Shown: piece after piece, positions 8,129 to 17,105 of the stretch | How positions within the stretch are numbered: the first letter of the stretch is position 1 | Layout of the letters: each line of letters starts with the position of its first letter | Assembly: GCA_963778225.1 (NCBI GenBank) | Contig: CAVZTR010000008.1 | Span: forward strand, 62,001-126,000 | DNA: 64,000 nucleotides | Direction: 5' to 3' | Source: JAGVSR01 sp963778225 | GTDB lineage: Bacteria; Pseudomonadota; Alphaproteobacteria; Rhizobiales; Hyphomicrobiaceae | The notes under the pieces: model-generated | What the model was told of the DNA's origin: nothing | Database searches by the model: none | The model's input: the letters and a program-made list of their open reading frames with translations, nothing else | Made by a program: the position numbers and the translations under genes

Positions 8129-9255
8129 GGCTGTCTCTCGAGTTCACGGGCAATGGAGATTGCGAGCGAGGTCGTATCCTCGGCACTCGCGTTCAAGGTC
8201 AAAGAAACACGCAGCCGCGCGGTTCCTTCCGGCACGGTCGGCGGGCGAACCGCGCGAACGTCGAAGCCCTGCTCTTGCAACGCAGCCGCAATGCTCACCG
8301 CCCGCGTATCACTCTTCACGATGACGGGCTGGATCTGCGTGCCCGAAGGCGCAATCCCGCAAAGGCGCTGCAACTCATGTCCGAAAATCGCGATCCGCTC
8401 TTGCAGCATATCCCGCCGCTCTGGACCGGCAGCCGACAAACGAAGCGCCGCCCGCACGCCCGCTGCCATCAGCGGAGACGGTCCCGTCGCATAAATGAAG
8501 GGCCGGGCCCGGTTGACGAGAAAATCCCGCAGCGTCTTCGGCGCCAGCACAAGCGCACCCATCACGCCGAGCGCTTTACCGCACGTATGCAGCGAAACCA
8601 CATTCGGCCGTCCTTCCAGCGCATGAGCGAGCCCGCGGCCCTGAGGTCCAAAAATCCCCGTCGCATGCGCCTCGTCGATAATGAGCATCGCGTCCGTTTC
8701 ACGCGCCAGCGTGTCGAAATCATCGATCGGCGCAACATCGCCTTCCATCGAGTAAAGGCTCTCGATGGCAATCCAAACGCGGCCGGTGCCGCCGTTCGCC
8801 CGCCACGCCGCAATGCGCTCGCGAAATTCCTCGACGTTGTTATGCGCCGCGCTCACCGTTGCCGCTTTGCTCATGCGCATGCCGTCGTGCGCGCTGGCGT
8901 GGATCAGGTCGTCATGAACGATAAGATCGCCCCGCTGCGGCAGCGTTGCGAAGATCGCCGTGTTCGCTGCGAACCCGCCGCCCATGTAAAGCGCCGTCTC
9001 GGCACCGAAGAACCGCGCCGCCTCGTCCTCCAGCGCCTCGTGTTCCGGATCGTTCCCGCGCAGCAGCCGCGAACCACCGGCGCCGACAGGCACACCCCGC
9101 GCGAGCGCTTCGGAGATCGCCGCCGCAAGCTCCGGCGACGATCCAAGCCCCAGATAGTCGTTGGATGAAAAATCGATCCCCCGCCGGGGCGCGAGCGCGC
9201 GCAGGCGTCCCCGCGCGGCCAGCGCCTTCAGTGCGCGCTCGTGGTCTTCGTGCAT
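8125..9255 (-). CDS. bioF: 8-amino-7-oxononanoate synthase
   Basis: 376 residues, an alpha-oxoamine synthase of fold-type I PLP enzymes. Visible motifs are SNDYLGLGSSP near the N-terminus, GAGGSRLLRGN, the PLP contacts Asp194 and His197 in IIDEAHATG, and the Schiff-base Lys227 in HTCGKALG. It condenses pimeloyl-ACP (or -CoA) with L-alanine. The start overlaps the end of bioB by 28 nt and the stop overlaps bioD by 4 nt. Confidence 0.95.
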   Translation of the reverse strand: MHEDHERALKALAARGRLRALAPRRGIDFSSNDYLGLGSSPELAAAISEALARGVPVGAGGSRLLRGNDPEHEALEDEAARFFGAETALYMGGGFAANTAIFATLPQRGDLIVHDDLIHASAHDGMRMSKAATVSAAHNNVEEFRERIAAWRANGGTGRVWIAIESLYSMEGDVAPIDDFDTLARETDAMLIIDEAHATGIFGPQGRGLAHALEGRPNVVSLHTCGKALGVMGALVLAPKTLRDFLVNRARPFIYATGPSPLMAAGVRAALRLSAAGPERRDMLQERIAIFGHELQRLCGIAPSGTQIQPVIVKSDTRAVSIAAALQEQGFDVRAVRPPTVPEGTARLRVSLTLNASAEDTTSLAISIARELERQP

Positions 9256-10292
9256 GCCGGCCGCTCAGGGCTCGGAACCGCGCCCGAGGTTTCGCTTGAA
9301 TCGAGTTCCATCGGCTTCATGCCGAGCTTGGCGAAGAGCACCGCGTCCTTGTCTTCGCCGGGATTGTCGGCGGTCAGAAGCACATCGCCGCAGAAGATCG
9401 AATTCGCGCCGGCGAAGAAGCACATCGCCTGCATTTCGTCGCTCATCTCCGTGCGCCCCGCCGAGAGCCGCACCATCGATTTCGGCATCATGATCCGCGC
9501 CGTCGCGATCACGCGCACAAACGCAATGGGATCAATCTTCTGGGTGCCTTCCAGCGGCGTGCCCGGAATGGCGATCAGCATGTTGATCGGAACGCTCTCG
9601 GGATGCTCCGACAGGTTCGCCAGCGTGACGAGCATATCGACGCGATCCGCGGTTTCCTCGCCCATGCCCATAATGCCACCGGAGCAGACCTTCATGCCCG
9701 CCGCTCGCACCCGCTCCAGCGTATCCAGCCGGTCCGCGTAGGTCCGAGTCTTGATGATTTCCGGGTAGAAGCGCTCGGACGTGTCCACGTTATGGTTGTA
9801 ATAATCGAGACCCGCATCCCGCAGCCGCACGACCTGATCGTCGGAAAGCATGCCCAGCGTCATGCACGTTTCCATGCCCATCGCCTTCACGCCCTCCACC
9901 ATCGCGAGGATCGTGTCCATGTCCCGTTCCTTGGGCTCGCGCCACGCAGCACCCATGCAGTATCGGGTCGCACCCGTTTCCTTCGCCTTGCGGGCCTCGG
10001 CGAGCACGCGCTCAACTTCCATCAGCTTGGACGCCTTGAGCCCCGACTCATGGTGCGCCGACTGGCTGCAGTACCCGCAATCCTCCGCGCAACCGCCCGT
10101 CTTGATCGACAACAGCCGGCTCATCTGCACCCGGTTGGCGTCGAAGTGCCGACGGTGCACCGTCTGCGCCCGAAACAGCAGGTCCATCAAGGGCATGTCA
10201 TGAATGGTGAGCGCCTCCGCCCGGGTCCAGTCATGGCGGACCTCGGCGTCTTCACGTTTGAAGGCCGTCTCCGGCTTGGCGTGCACGTTCAT
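9228..10292 (-). CDS. bioB: Biotin synthase (radical SAM)
   Basis: 354 residues from the ATG at 10292, preceded by GGAGAG on the minus strand. The frame is open 339 nt further upstream, but that part is unlike BioB. The radical SAM cluster Cys68, Cys72 and Cys75 (CAEDCGYC) is followed by QSAHHESGLK. Further BioB motifs are YNHNVDTSERFY, CSGGIMGMGE, NMLIAIPGTPLE and RLSAGR. It inserts sulfur into dethiobiotin using a 4Fe-4S and an auxiliary 2Fe-2S cluster. It is the first gene of the operon. I looked for a BioR-type TTATCTATAA operator upstream and saw none. Confidence 0.95.
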   Translation of the reverse strand: MNVHAKPETAFKREDAEVRHDWTRAEALTIHDMPLMDLLFRAQTVHRRHFDANRVQMSRLLSIKTGGCAEDCGYCSQSAHHESGLKASKLMEVERVLAEARKAKETGATRYCMGAAWREPKERDMDTILAMVEGVKAMGMETCMTLGMLSDDQVVRLRDAGLDYYNHNVDTSERFYPEIIKTRTYADRLDTLERVRAAGMKVCSGGIMGMGEETADRVDMLVTLANLSEHPESVPINMLIAIPGTPLEGTQKIDPIAFVRVIATARIMMPKSMVRLSAGRTEMSDEMQAMCFFAGANSIFCGDVLLTADNPGEDKDAVLFAKLGMKPMELDSSETSGAVPSPERPACTKTTSAH

Positions 10293-10524
10293 GGGGTGGG
10301 CTCTCCAGGTCGCTGGCCGCGCGCGACGGCGGCTGACGGAGCCCTGGTTGTAGCCGGGTTCGGCCGCCGGGCAAGACCCCAGCCTCTCAAAAGGACAACT
10401 CGTCCCAACCCGATGATGGCCCAGGTCGTCCCCGCATCCCGCCTTGGGTCGATCTTTTGGGGATGGTCTAATCGGCGGCTCGCCTGTTACGTAGGGGCAT
10501 AAGTGAGTGTCCGTGGGGTGGGTC

Positions 10525-10824
10525 ATGCGTCTGAAAAGACGGATCAGGCGGCTTGGCGCCGGTTTCCTCCTGGTGGGGTCTGCGGCCATGGCAGCCCAGC
10601 CCTCCGACGTCTCCGACCTTGTCGGCATCAAGGGGCGCGATGGTGAATCCGAACTCCAGACCCGCGGCTACGAGTTCCACCACGGTGCCGAAGCCAAGGA
10701 CGGCAAGCTAACCTTCTGGAAAAACGCAGCCACCAAAACCTGCATCCAGGTGCTGACCCAAGACGGCCGCTATGCGGTCATCGAAACCGCCCCCGCCGAA
10801 GCGTGCCAGTCAGAGCCGCAATAA
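10525..10824 (+). CDS. Small exported protein of unknown function
   Basis: 99 residues from the ATG at 10525. A GTG at 10507 in the same frame would add six residues. The N-terminus is a clear signal peptide (MRLKRRIRRLGAGFLLVGSAAMA) with AMA-A as a likely cleavage site. The mature part has RGYEFHHG, then WKNAATKTCIQVLTQDGRYA, a pattern I associate with small periplasmic or outer-envelope hypothetical proteins of Proteobacteria. It is divergent from bioB and 13 nt ahead of the next gene, so they probably form one operon. Confidence 0.7.
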   Translation: MRLKRRIRRLGAGFLLVGSAAMAAQPSDVSDLVGIKGRDGESELQTRGYEFHHGAEAKDGKLTFWKNAATKTCIQVLTQDGRYAVIETAPAEACQSEPQ

Positions 10825-10837
10825 TCGAAGGCTGAAC

Positions 10838-11386
10838 ATGAGCAAGGTCGCCCCGACCCTCCTCTCCACGTTTCTCATGCTGGCCGCGCTGCCGTGTGCC
10901 GCCGCCGCATCGGGCTACAATGAAACACTCACCTTGCAAGGCATCAGCTTCGAAGTATCCGCAGCCGAAAATGGCGCCACGTCCAAGCTCACGATCAAGC
11001 CGTCCGGTCTTAAAGCCGTGAACGATCCCGTGACGCACGACATCGCCGGCCGCGTGCTGCGCGCCGAAGTCGCCGACATCGACTCCAACGGCGATCCCGA
11101 AATCTACGTCTTCACCGCCTCGAACGGCGATCCGAAACGCGGCGGCATCATTGCTTACGCCGTGAATAAGAAGAGGAGCATCTCGCAGATTTATGTGCCC
11201 GATTTCACCGAGGATCCGAAGCTCGCTGCTGGCTACGCGGGCGGCGATGAAAGTGCGGTCGTCGAGACGTCTCTCGTCACCCGCTTCAAAATCGGCAACG
11301 ACGGCAAATGGCGCCAGCTTCAATACAAGCTCAAGCCCGGCGAGGCCGGTTGGAAACTCGTGCTCGACAAAGTCGTGGAATTTTAA
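10838..11386 (+). CDS. Exported protein, possibly PliI-like lysozyme inhibitor
   Basis: 182 residues from the ATG at 10838. A longer in-frame opening at 10772 runs into the preceding gene and is unlikely. It has a signal peptide ending near CAAAASG. The mature part is all-beta in appearance, with an integrin-like calcium loop VADIDSNGDPEIYVF. Similar loops and strand patterns occur in PliI, an inhibitor of invertebrate-type lysozymes, but I cannot confirm that family from the sequence alone. It precedes an L,D-transpeptidase by 20 nt, so a role in the cell envelope is plausible. Confidence 0.65.
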   Translation: MSKVAPTLLSTFLMLAALPCAAAASGYNETLTLQGISFEVSAAENGATSKLTIKPSGLKAVNDPVTHDIAGRVLRAEVADIDSNGDPEIYVFTASNGDPKRGGIIAYAVNKKRSISQIYVPDFTEDPKLAAGYAGGDESAVVETSLVTRFKIGNDGKWRQLQYKLKPGEAGWKLVLDKVVEF

Positions 11387-11406
11387 GCCGGCAAACGGGG
11401 GAATGT

Positions 11407-12417
11407 ATGCGCGTTATTGATCGTCGCGGCGTGTTGTCGGGTCTTGCGGCCGGCGTGGGCTTGTTCGGCCTCGGCACCGGAATTTCCGCCGACCCTGTCT
11501 ATAAAAAGATCGAGGACCTCAAGCCCGGCGAGTTCACCTGGCACCCGGAACGCTCTCCCGAAGGGCCAGTCGCCATCATCGTCTCGATCCCGGAACAGCG
11601 TGTCTTTGTCTATCGCAATGGCATCCGCATCGGCGTGTCCACCTGCTCCACCGGAAAGCCGGGCCATGAAACACCCACGGGTGTCTTCACCATCCTGGAG
11701 AAGGACAAGAACCACCACTCGTCCACCTACAACGATGCGCCCATGCCGAACATGAATCGCCTGACCTGGAATGGCGTCGCGCTGCACGCCGGCAATCTGC
11801 CGGGCTACCCAGCGTCCCATGGCTGCGTGCGCCTTCCGGTAAAATTCTCCGAAGTCCTGTTCGGCGTCACCCACGTTGGAACGCCGGTCATCCTTGCCGG
11901 CAGCCACACCGATCCCAAGGAAGTCACCCATCCCGGCCTCGTCCTCAGCGACTACGCCGAATCCGAGTTCATATCCGTCCAGTCGAATCTCAAAGGCGAA
12001 AAGCTTCCCTGGCAAACCGAAGTCGTCAAAGGTGAAACCTCCACATCGATCATCGTCAGTCACGGCGACATGACCATCACCGTGCTTGAGAATGGCAAGA
12101 CGGTCGCCAGCGGACCAGCCACCATCACCAACCCGTCAACGCCACTCGGCCGCCATGTCTTCATGCTGATCGGCGCCCACGAAGGCCGCCAGGGTCTGAC
12201 GTGGCACGCCATCACTCACCACGACCAAACCGGTATCCCGCTCGGCCAGCCGGACGAAGCCGTTCTCCAGCGCATCAAAGCCGACGATCAGGTGCGCACG
12301 GCCATCGCCGACCGCATGCATCCGGGCATGGTTCTGATCACCACCGAGCTGCCGTCTCACCCCGACACCCGCAGCGGCGAAGATTTCGTTTTGATGGATA
12401 GCGGCCAGTCGAGCTGA
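11407..12417 (+). CDS. L,D-transpeptidase (YkuD domain), Tat-type N-terminus
   Basis: 336 residues from the ATG at 11407. The upstream part of the open frame overlaps the previous gene. The N-terminus VIDRRGVLSGLAAGVGLFGLG resembles a twin-arginine signal. The YkuD domain spans roughly residues 55-175 and carries LHAG (His127) and SHGCVRLP with catalytic Cys140. Such enzymes make 3-3 peptidoglycan cross-links or attach outer-membrane proteins to peptidoglycan in the periplasm. The C-terminal 160 residues (ITVLENGKTVASGPATI ...) look like a second, repeat-like beta domain. It is convergent with the PhoX gene. Confidence 0.9.
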   Translation: MRVIDRRGVLSGLAAGVGLFGLGTGISADPVYKKIEDLKPGEFTWHPERSPEGPVAIIVSIPEQRVFVYRNGIRIGVSTCSTGKPGHETPTGVFTILEKDKNHHSSTYNDAPMPNMNRLTWNGVALHAGNLPGYPASHGCVRLPVKFSEVLFGVTHVGTPVILAGSHTDPKEVTHPGLVLSDYAESEFISVQSNLKGEKLPWQTEVVKGETSTSIIVSHGDMTITVLENGKTVASGPATITNPSTPLGRHVFMLIGAHEGRQGLTWHAITHHDQTGIPLGQPDEAVLQRIKADDQVRTAIADRMHPGMVLITTELPSHPDTRSGEDFVLMDSGQSS

Positions 12418-12457
12418 TCACTGTCAAGCCGATCGCTGTCGAACTGACCGCTGTTCG

Positions 12458-14425
12458 CTAGACGCCGATCTTGCCGCCGCCCTTGCGCGTGATGGCGACG
12501 ACGCTAGGCCGTGGCGGCATACCGTCCTTGAAGTCAGGCCAGCGCGTAGTCGGCGTCTCGGCTGTCGCCGGCACGTTATCGTCTTCGCTTTCGCCCGGAT
12601 GCTGGACCGAAACGAACAGCGTCTCTAGATCGGGCGTAAAGCAAGGCCCGCAGAGCTCCGCGCCCGTTGGGCAGCGGAAAAACAGCCGCGACGTTCCCCG
12701 CAGGTCGCCCTCAGTCTCCATCGCGAAAAGCCCATCGATGCGCCCGGTCACCTCGACGCTGTTGCCGTCGGTCGCCACCCACAGCCGCCCATCGGCATCG
12801 ATGGCGCAGTTGTCCGGCATCCCGAACCACCCCTCCTTCGACGTCGCCGAATTGAACGTCGCACCAACCTCTGCGATCGTTGGATCTCCGCACTTGACGA
12901 GGATCTCCCATGCGAAGCCCGTCGCGGCGTGATCGCCGCCGTCCGGCGTGATCTCGATGATGTGCCCGAACCGGTTCTCCGCCCGTGGGTTCGCCGCATC
13001 CACGTCCTGTGGCTTGCGCTTGTTGTTGTTGGTCAGCATCACGTAGACCTTGCCGGTCTTCGGATTGGCTTCCACGTCCTCTGGTCTATCCATCTTGGTC
13101 GCGCCGAGCGCGTCAGCCGCAAGCCGTGCGTGGATCAGGATCGCCCCCTGATCTTTGAAGCCGCTAAGCTTCGGATGCCCCACGACGAGAGGCAGCCACT
13201 CGCCGCGCCCATCGGGATCGAACCGGGCCACATACAGCGTGCCACTATCGAGCAGATCGCGATTGGCCTCCCGGTTGCCGAAATCGACCTTGTCGGCAGT
13301 CACGAACTTGTAGACGTAATCAAACCGCTGATCGTCGCCCTGATAGACGACGAACCGGCCATCCCCGTTGACGATATTCCCCGCCCCCTCGTGCTTGAAC
13401 CGGCCGAGCGCCGTCCGCTTCTTCGGCGTCGAAATTGGATTGAGCGGATCGATCTCCACCACCCACCCGAAGCGATGGCACTCGTTGGGCTCTCGGCCCA
13501 CATCGAAGCGACCGTCGATGCGATCCCAGGGATAGTAGCCCTCCGACACACCATAGCGCGCGTAGGCCGCTGCAAGGGGTGAGATCTCCGCTACATCCTT
13601 GCCCGAGAAGTAGTGGTTGAAGTTCTCCTCGCACGTCAGCCACGTGCCCCACGGCGTCACGCCGCCGGCACAGTTGTTGAGCATGCCGAGCACGCGGGTC
13701 CCTGAAGGATCCGCGTGCGTCTTCATGAGATCGTGACCCGCAGCAGGCCCCCTGATCTCCATTACAGTCGATGCCGTGATCCGCCGCGCAAACTTCGACC
13801 CCGGAACCACGCGCCATGCGCCCTGGATGCGTTCAACCTCGATCACGCTGCCGCCGTGTGCTGCCATCGAAGCGCGGATCTGCGCGTCGGAAAGCCCCGC
13901 CACCATGGCCTTCCGGCTCGAGCCGGTGAGCCCGAAGTACATGAGTTCATCATTCGTGTACTCGTGGTTGATCACGAGCAGCCCACGATCACTCCGGCCT
14001 TCGAGCGCAATGAACCCGATGAAGTCGTTGTTGTAGCCGAATTGCGTCTCCTGGCTCGCAGCCGAGGGATTGGCCGGATCGAACTGAGGTGCTCCCGGCA
14101 ACACCGCATCGCCCCAGCGAATGAGGACGTCAGCGTCATAGCCGGCAGCAACGTGGTGGGTCTGGTCGGATCCGGCGGCAACTTCAGCGAAGGAGAAGCT
14201 GGATTTCGGCGCCGGCTGAGCGTGCACCGGGCGCGTCGCCTGTGCCATCGCCAGAGGCACCACCGTCGTGCTCACGACCGAAACGGCGAGAGCCCCGCGC
14301 ATGAGATCGCGCCTGGTCAAGCGCTCCGCCAGGACATCTCCCATCGTCGCATTCGCCGACGGATTGGACGGAACATCCTCCCGTACGTCAAACGGCGCGT
14401 TCGGCAGATCGGGCGATGAGGTCAT
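12458..14425 (-). CDS. PhoX-family phosphatase (DUF839), Tat-exported
   Basis: 655 residues from the ATG at 14425. An in-frame TTG eight codons upstream is possible but less likely. The Tat motif LTRRDLMRGALAVSVV lies at about residues 41-56. The body has typical PhoX stretches: YNNDFIGFIALEG, GLLVINHEYTNDELMY, LNNCAGGVTPWGTWLTCEENFNHYF, FGWVVEIDP, GAGNIVNGDGRFVVYQGDD and PDNCAIDADGRLWVATDG. Characterised PhoX enzymes are calcium- and iron-dependent periplasmic alkaline phosphatases that release phosphate from organic esters. Some family members have other roles. No Pho box was recognised upstream. Confidence 0.9.
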   Translation of the reverse strand: MTSSPDLPNAPFDVREDVPSNPSANATMGDVLAERLTRRDLMRGALAVSVVSTTVVPLAMAQATRPVHAQPAPKSSFSFAEVAAGSDQTHHVAAGYDADVLIRWGDAVLPGAPQFDPANPSAASQETQFGYNNDFIGFIALEGRSDRGLLVINHEYTNDELMYFGLTGSSRKAMVAGLSDAQIRASMAAHGGSVIEVERIQGAWRVVPGSKFARRITASTVMEIRGPAAGHDLMKTHADPSGTRVLGMLNNCAGGVTPWGTWLTCEENFNHYFSGKDVAEISPLAAAYARYGVSEGYYPWDRIDGRFDVGREPNECHRFGWVVEIDPLNPISTPKKRTALGRFKHEGAGNIVNGDGRFVVYQGDDQRFDYVYKFVTADKVDFGNREANRDLLDSGTLYVARFDPDGRGEWLPLVVGHPKLSGFKDQGAILIHARLAADALGATKMDRPEDVEANPKTGKVYVMLTNNNKRKPQDVDAANPRAENRFGHIIEITPDGGDHAATGFAWEILVKCGDPTIAEVGATFNSATSKEGWFGMPDNCAIDADGRLWVATDGNSVEVTGRIDGLFAMETEGDLRGTSRLFFRCPTGAELCGPCFTPDLETLFVSVQHPGESEDDNVPATAETPTTRWPDFKDGMPPRPSVVAITRKGGGKIGV

Positions 14426-14515
14426 GTCGATTCCAGAATTCCAGCGCAAGGCTGCGCAGCCCCGGCAACGGCTATCTTGCGGCTGTGAAGCAATTATGAA
14501 GCCGATCGCGCGCGA

Positions 14516-14971
14516 TCAATTGCGCTCTTCTGGCAGCACCGGCAGCGCGAAGACCTGAATGCCTTCCGCGTCAAGTTCGGCGACCTGATCGGATGTCGCC
14601 TCGCCGTAGATCCCCCGCTCCGGGCTTTCTGCGTAATGGATCTTGCGTGCTTCTTCGGCGAAGTCAGGACCGACGTAATCGGCCCGCTTCTCGATCTCGG
14701 TGCGGATCTTGCGCACGATGTCCTGGATCGAAGGCGGAACATACGCGTGTGTCGTTGTCCCGGCGCCAGGCGTCGGGTGGTTTTGCACCGGCGTGGTCTC
14801 TTTCGCCCCTGTCGCCACGGCAGGCGCCATCAGCGCTTTCTGCACCTCGTGCGTCCCGCACGACGGGCAGCTGATCAAGCTGTTGGCGCTCTGCACATCG
14901 AAGGCGCCACTGTTCTGGAACCAGCCTTCGAATTCGTGTCCTGTCTCGCAGATCAGACTGTATTTGATCAT
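14516..14971 (-). CDS. DUF1178 family protein (zinc-ribbon-like)
   Basis: 151 residues from the ATG at 14971. It begins MIKYSLICETGHEFEGWF and has CPSCGTHEVQKALMAP, so Cys pairs that could bind zinc are present as in other DUF1178 proteins. The C-terminal half carries DIVRKIRTEIEKRADYVG and HYAESPERGIYGEAT, the family signature. Its function is not established. The start overlaps the amidase stop by 4 nt, so the genes are translationally coupled, and in many alphaproteobacteria these two lie side by side. Confidence 0.88.
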   Translation of the reverse strand: MIKYSLICETGHEFEGWFQNSGAFDVQSANSLISCPSCGTHEVQKALMAPAVATGAKETTPVQNHPTPGAGTTTHAYVPPSIQDIVRKIRTEIEKRADYVGPDFAEEARKIHYAESPERGIYGEATSDQVAELDAEGIQVFALPVLPEERN

Positions 14972-15822
14972 GGTCCGCTCCGGCTTTCGACGGTGAAGGG
15001 GCGGTCGTGTCCTAGAGAAGGTACGCGCTTGCGGGCGTCCTCGATCGCTTGCAACTCTATATCGGCGAAGATGACCCCAGGCTGAACGCCGCCCTCGGCC
15101 AGTATCTGCCCCCACGGCGAGATGATCAGGCTGTGGCCATAGGTGTCCCGGCCGTGCTCGTGCCGGCCGCCTTGCGCTGCGGCAAAGACAAAGCACTGAC
15201 ATTCGATGGCGCGAGCGCGCAGCAGCGTGTGCCAGTGGGCTTCCCCGGTGACTTTCGTGAACGCGGCCGGAACCGCGAGGAACTGGGCCCCGGATTTCGC
15301 GAGCGCACGGTAGAGATGCGGGAAGCGCAAGTCGTAGCAGATCGAAAGACCGAGCCCACCCCACGGCAGCGCTGCCACCACGGCACGGTCGCCTGCTCTG
15401 TAGTTCTTGCTTTCGCGGTAGCTCTCCCCGCCCGGCAAATCCACATCAAACATGTGGATCTTGTCGTACGTCGCCGCAACTGATCCTTCAGGCGTCAGCA
15501 CATACGCCCGGTTCGCAATCTTGTCAGGCGCCACCTTCACCGGCATCGAACCGATGTGCAGCCAAATCTTGAGTTCTGCCGCCAGATCGCGAAAGCGCTG
15601 CAGGGCGGTGTTGCCCTCCTCCGGCTCCACCGCTGCGAACAGCTTCGCCGTCTCCAGTTCCATCAAGGTCGTGACTTCCGGCGTCTGCACGTACTGCGCG
15701 CCGCCGGCCGCCGCCTCACGAATAAGCGCCAGCGCATCATCGACATTCTTGTCGACGCTGCGGCCGGAACAGAGCTGCACGAGAGCGGCGCGGAACCCCC
15801 GCCCTGAAGAAAAGTCTGACAT
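14968..15822 (-). CDS. Carbon-nitrogen hydrolase of the Nit1/Nit2 type
   Basis: 284 residues of the nitrilase superfamily. The Glu-Lys-Cys triad is visible: Glu49 in VQTPEVT, Lys121 in YDKIHMFDV and Cys162 in LSICYDLRFP. Members of this branch act as omega-amidases or as deaminated-glutathione amidase (NitA), repairing side products of transaminases. The neighbour grxC, a glutathione-dependent protein, makes a glutathione repair role attractive but does not prove it. The predicted location is cytoplasmic. Confidence 0.88.
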   Translation of the reverse strand: MSDFSSGRGFRAALVQLCSGRSVDKNVDDALALIREAAAGGAQYVQTPEVTTLMELETAKLFAAVEPEEGNTALQRFRDLAAELKIWLHIGSMPVKVAPDKIANRAYVLTPEGSVAATYDKIHMFDVDLPGGESYRESKNYRAGDRAVVAALPWGGLGLSICYDLRFPHLYRALAKSGAQFLAVPAAFTKVTGEAHWHTLLRARAIECQCFVFAAAQGGRHEHGRDTYGHSLIISPWGQILAEGGVQPGVIFADIELQAIEDARKRVPSLGHDRPFTVESRSGP

Positions 15823-15867
15823 GGTTGCCTTGTTATTGGTCCTGGGTGGCGAGCAGTTCAGAAGGCG

Positions 15868-16122
15868 TCAGGCCGCCAGCATCCCGTCGAGCTTGCCGCT
15901 ACGGTCGAGGGCCTGAAGGTCGTCACAACCGCCGACATGCGTTTCCCCGATCCAGATCTGTGGCACGGTCGAGCGGCCAGCTTTTTCGGCCATCTGGGAG
16001 CGCAGCTGCGCGTTGCCTGTCACGTCGATCTCCTCGAATGTTGCGCCCTTGGTGCGCAGCAGTTCTTTGGCGAGATGGCAGTACGGGCAATAGGATGCCG
16101 TGTAGATGATCACCGTGTTCAT
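15868..16122 (-). CDS. grxC: Glutaredoxin 3
   Basis: 84 residues, the normal length of GrxC. The active site is C12-P-Y-C15, and the glutathione-binding TVPQIWIG and GGCDDLQAL motifs follow. It reduces disulfides and deglutathionylates proteins in the cytoplasm using glutathione. It sits between comF and the nitrilase-type gene on the same strand (45 nt to the latter), an arrangement common in Hyphomicrobiales. Confidence 0.95.
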   Translation of the reverse strand: MNTVIIYTASYCPYCHLAKELLRTKGATFEEIDVTGNAQLRSQMAEKAGRSTVPQIWIGETHVGGCDDLQALDRSGKLDGMLAA

Positions 16123-16243
16123 CGCGCGCGGCCCTCCTGATCTTCCGCTAACGGGATTTCATACTACGTGCCAGAGCCCCTCGGATGAAAGGCCAGGGAT
16201 GCCGCATGGGGCGTTTACCCCCGCTTTCCAGCCTCGGTCGGCA

Positions 16244-17047
16244 TCAATCCGAAAGCCCTTCGCCGGTTGCCATGGCGAGAGCCAGGACGGAAACGCTGCC
16301 CGCCCCCGCCCGCCGTAAAGCCCGGGTCGCTGCCGCGACCGTGGCTCCCGTGGTGATAACGTCGTCCACCAGCACGATCCGTCGCCCGTCGATCCGGTCG
16401 CGCCGCTCCTCGCGCACGGCAAAAGCACCGCGCACATTCTCCTCTCGCTCCGCCCGGGTCAGTCCCACCTGCGAAGCCGTGGCTCGCACCCGAACCAGCG
16501 ACAGCGCGTCCATGGCAATGCCCGTCCGCCGGCCGATTTCTCCGCCGAGCCGGGCCGCCTGATTGAACCGTCGCCTGAGCAGTCGCGATCGGCTGAGCGG
16601 TACGGGCACGATGAGATCGGCCTCGCGCAAGAGTTCGCTTCCAGCTTCGGTCAGCCACGCCCCCAGCAGAGCCGTCAGATCGTCCCGGTCATGGAATTTC
16701 AGGTCATGGATCAGCCGCCGCATCAGTCCCGAATAATGCGCCGCCACCCGCGCCCGGTCGTAAACCGGCGGATTGGCCATCGCGGCAGCCGATAAGGAAA
16801 CCTCGCCGGTCGCGAAGGGCAACGGCATGCCGAGCCGGTCACAAACTGGCGGTCGAATGAAGTCGATCCGGCACCAGCATGCGGCACACAGCGTATTGTG
16901 CGCCGTCATCGGTTCCCGGCAGCTGAGACACACCGGCGGCAGGATGAGATCGGACAAACCCGACCACGCGCGCCGCAAACGGGCTCGAAAGCGCGGACGG
17001 AAAGAAGACGCGACGGCATCCGCGGTTTTGAGGTCACGGGTCGACAT
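16244..17047 (-). CDS. ComF family phosphoribosyltransferase-like protein
   Basis: 267 residues from the ATG at 17047. A start 14 codons upstream (17089) is also open. The N-terminal zinc finger has CLSCREPM ... CAACWCRIDF, and the C-terminal PRPP-binding loop reads IVLVDDVITTGATV. ComF proteins help in transport or processing of single-stranded DNA during natural transformation in some species. Elsewhere the role is unclear. It is divergent from the methyltransferase gene with 58 bp between the starts and probably leads the grxC-amidase-DUF1178 operon. Confidence 0.9.
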   Translation of the reverse strand: MSTRDLKTADAVASSFRPRFRARLRRAWSGLSDLILPPVCLSCREPMTAHNTLCAACWCRIDFIRPPVCDRLGMPLPFATGEVSLSAAAMANPPVYDRARVAAHYSGLMRRLIHDLKFHDRDDLTALLGAWLTEAGSELLREADLIVPVPLSRSRLLRRRFNQAARLGGEIGRRTGIAMDALSLVRVRATASQVGLTRAEREENVRGAFAVREERRDRIDGRRIVLVDDVITTGATVAAATRALRRAGAGSVSVLALAMATGEGLSD

Positions 17048-17105
17048 GACGTATGATAATCCGAACAGGCCGCCGAAGCGAGGGGTCAAGGACCAACGAT
17101 TTTAA

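Noticed and set aside
10293..10524. BioR-type operator or biotin-related riboswitch ahead of bioB
   Set aside because: No TTATCTATAA-like palindrome and no known riboswitch core was found by eye.
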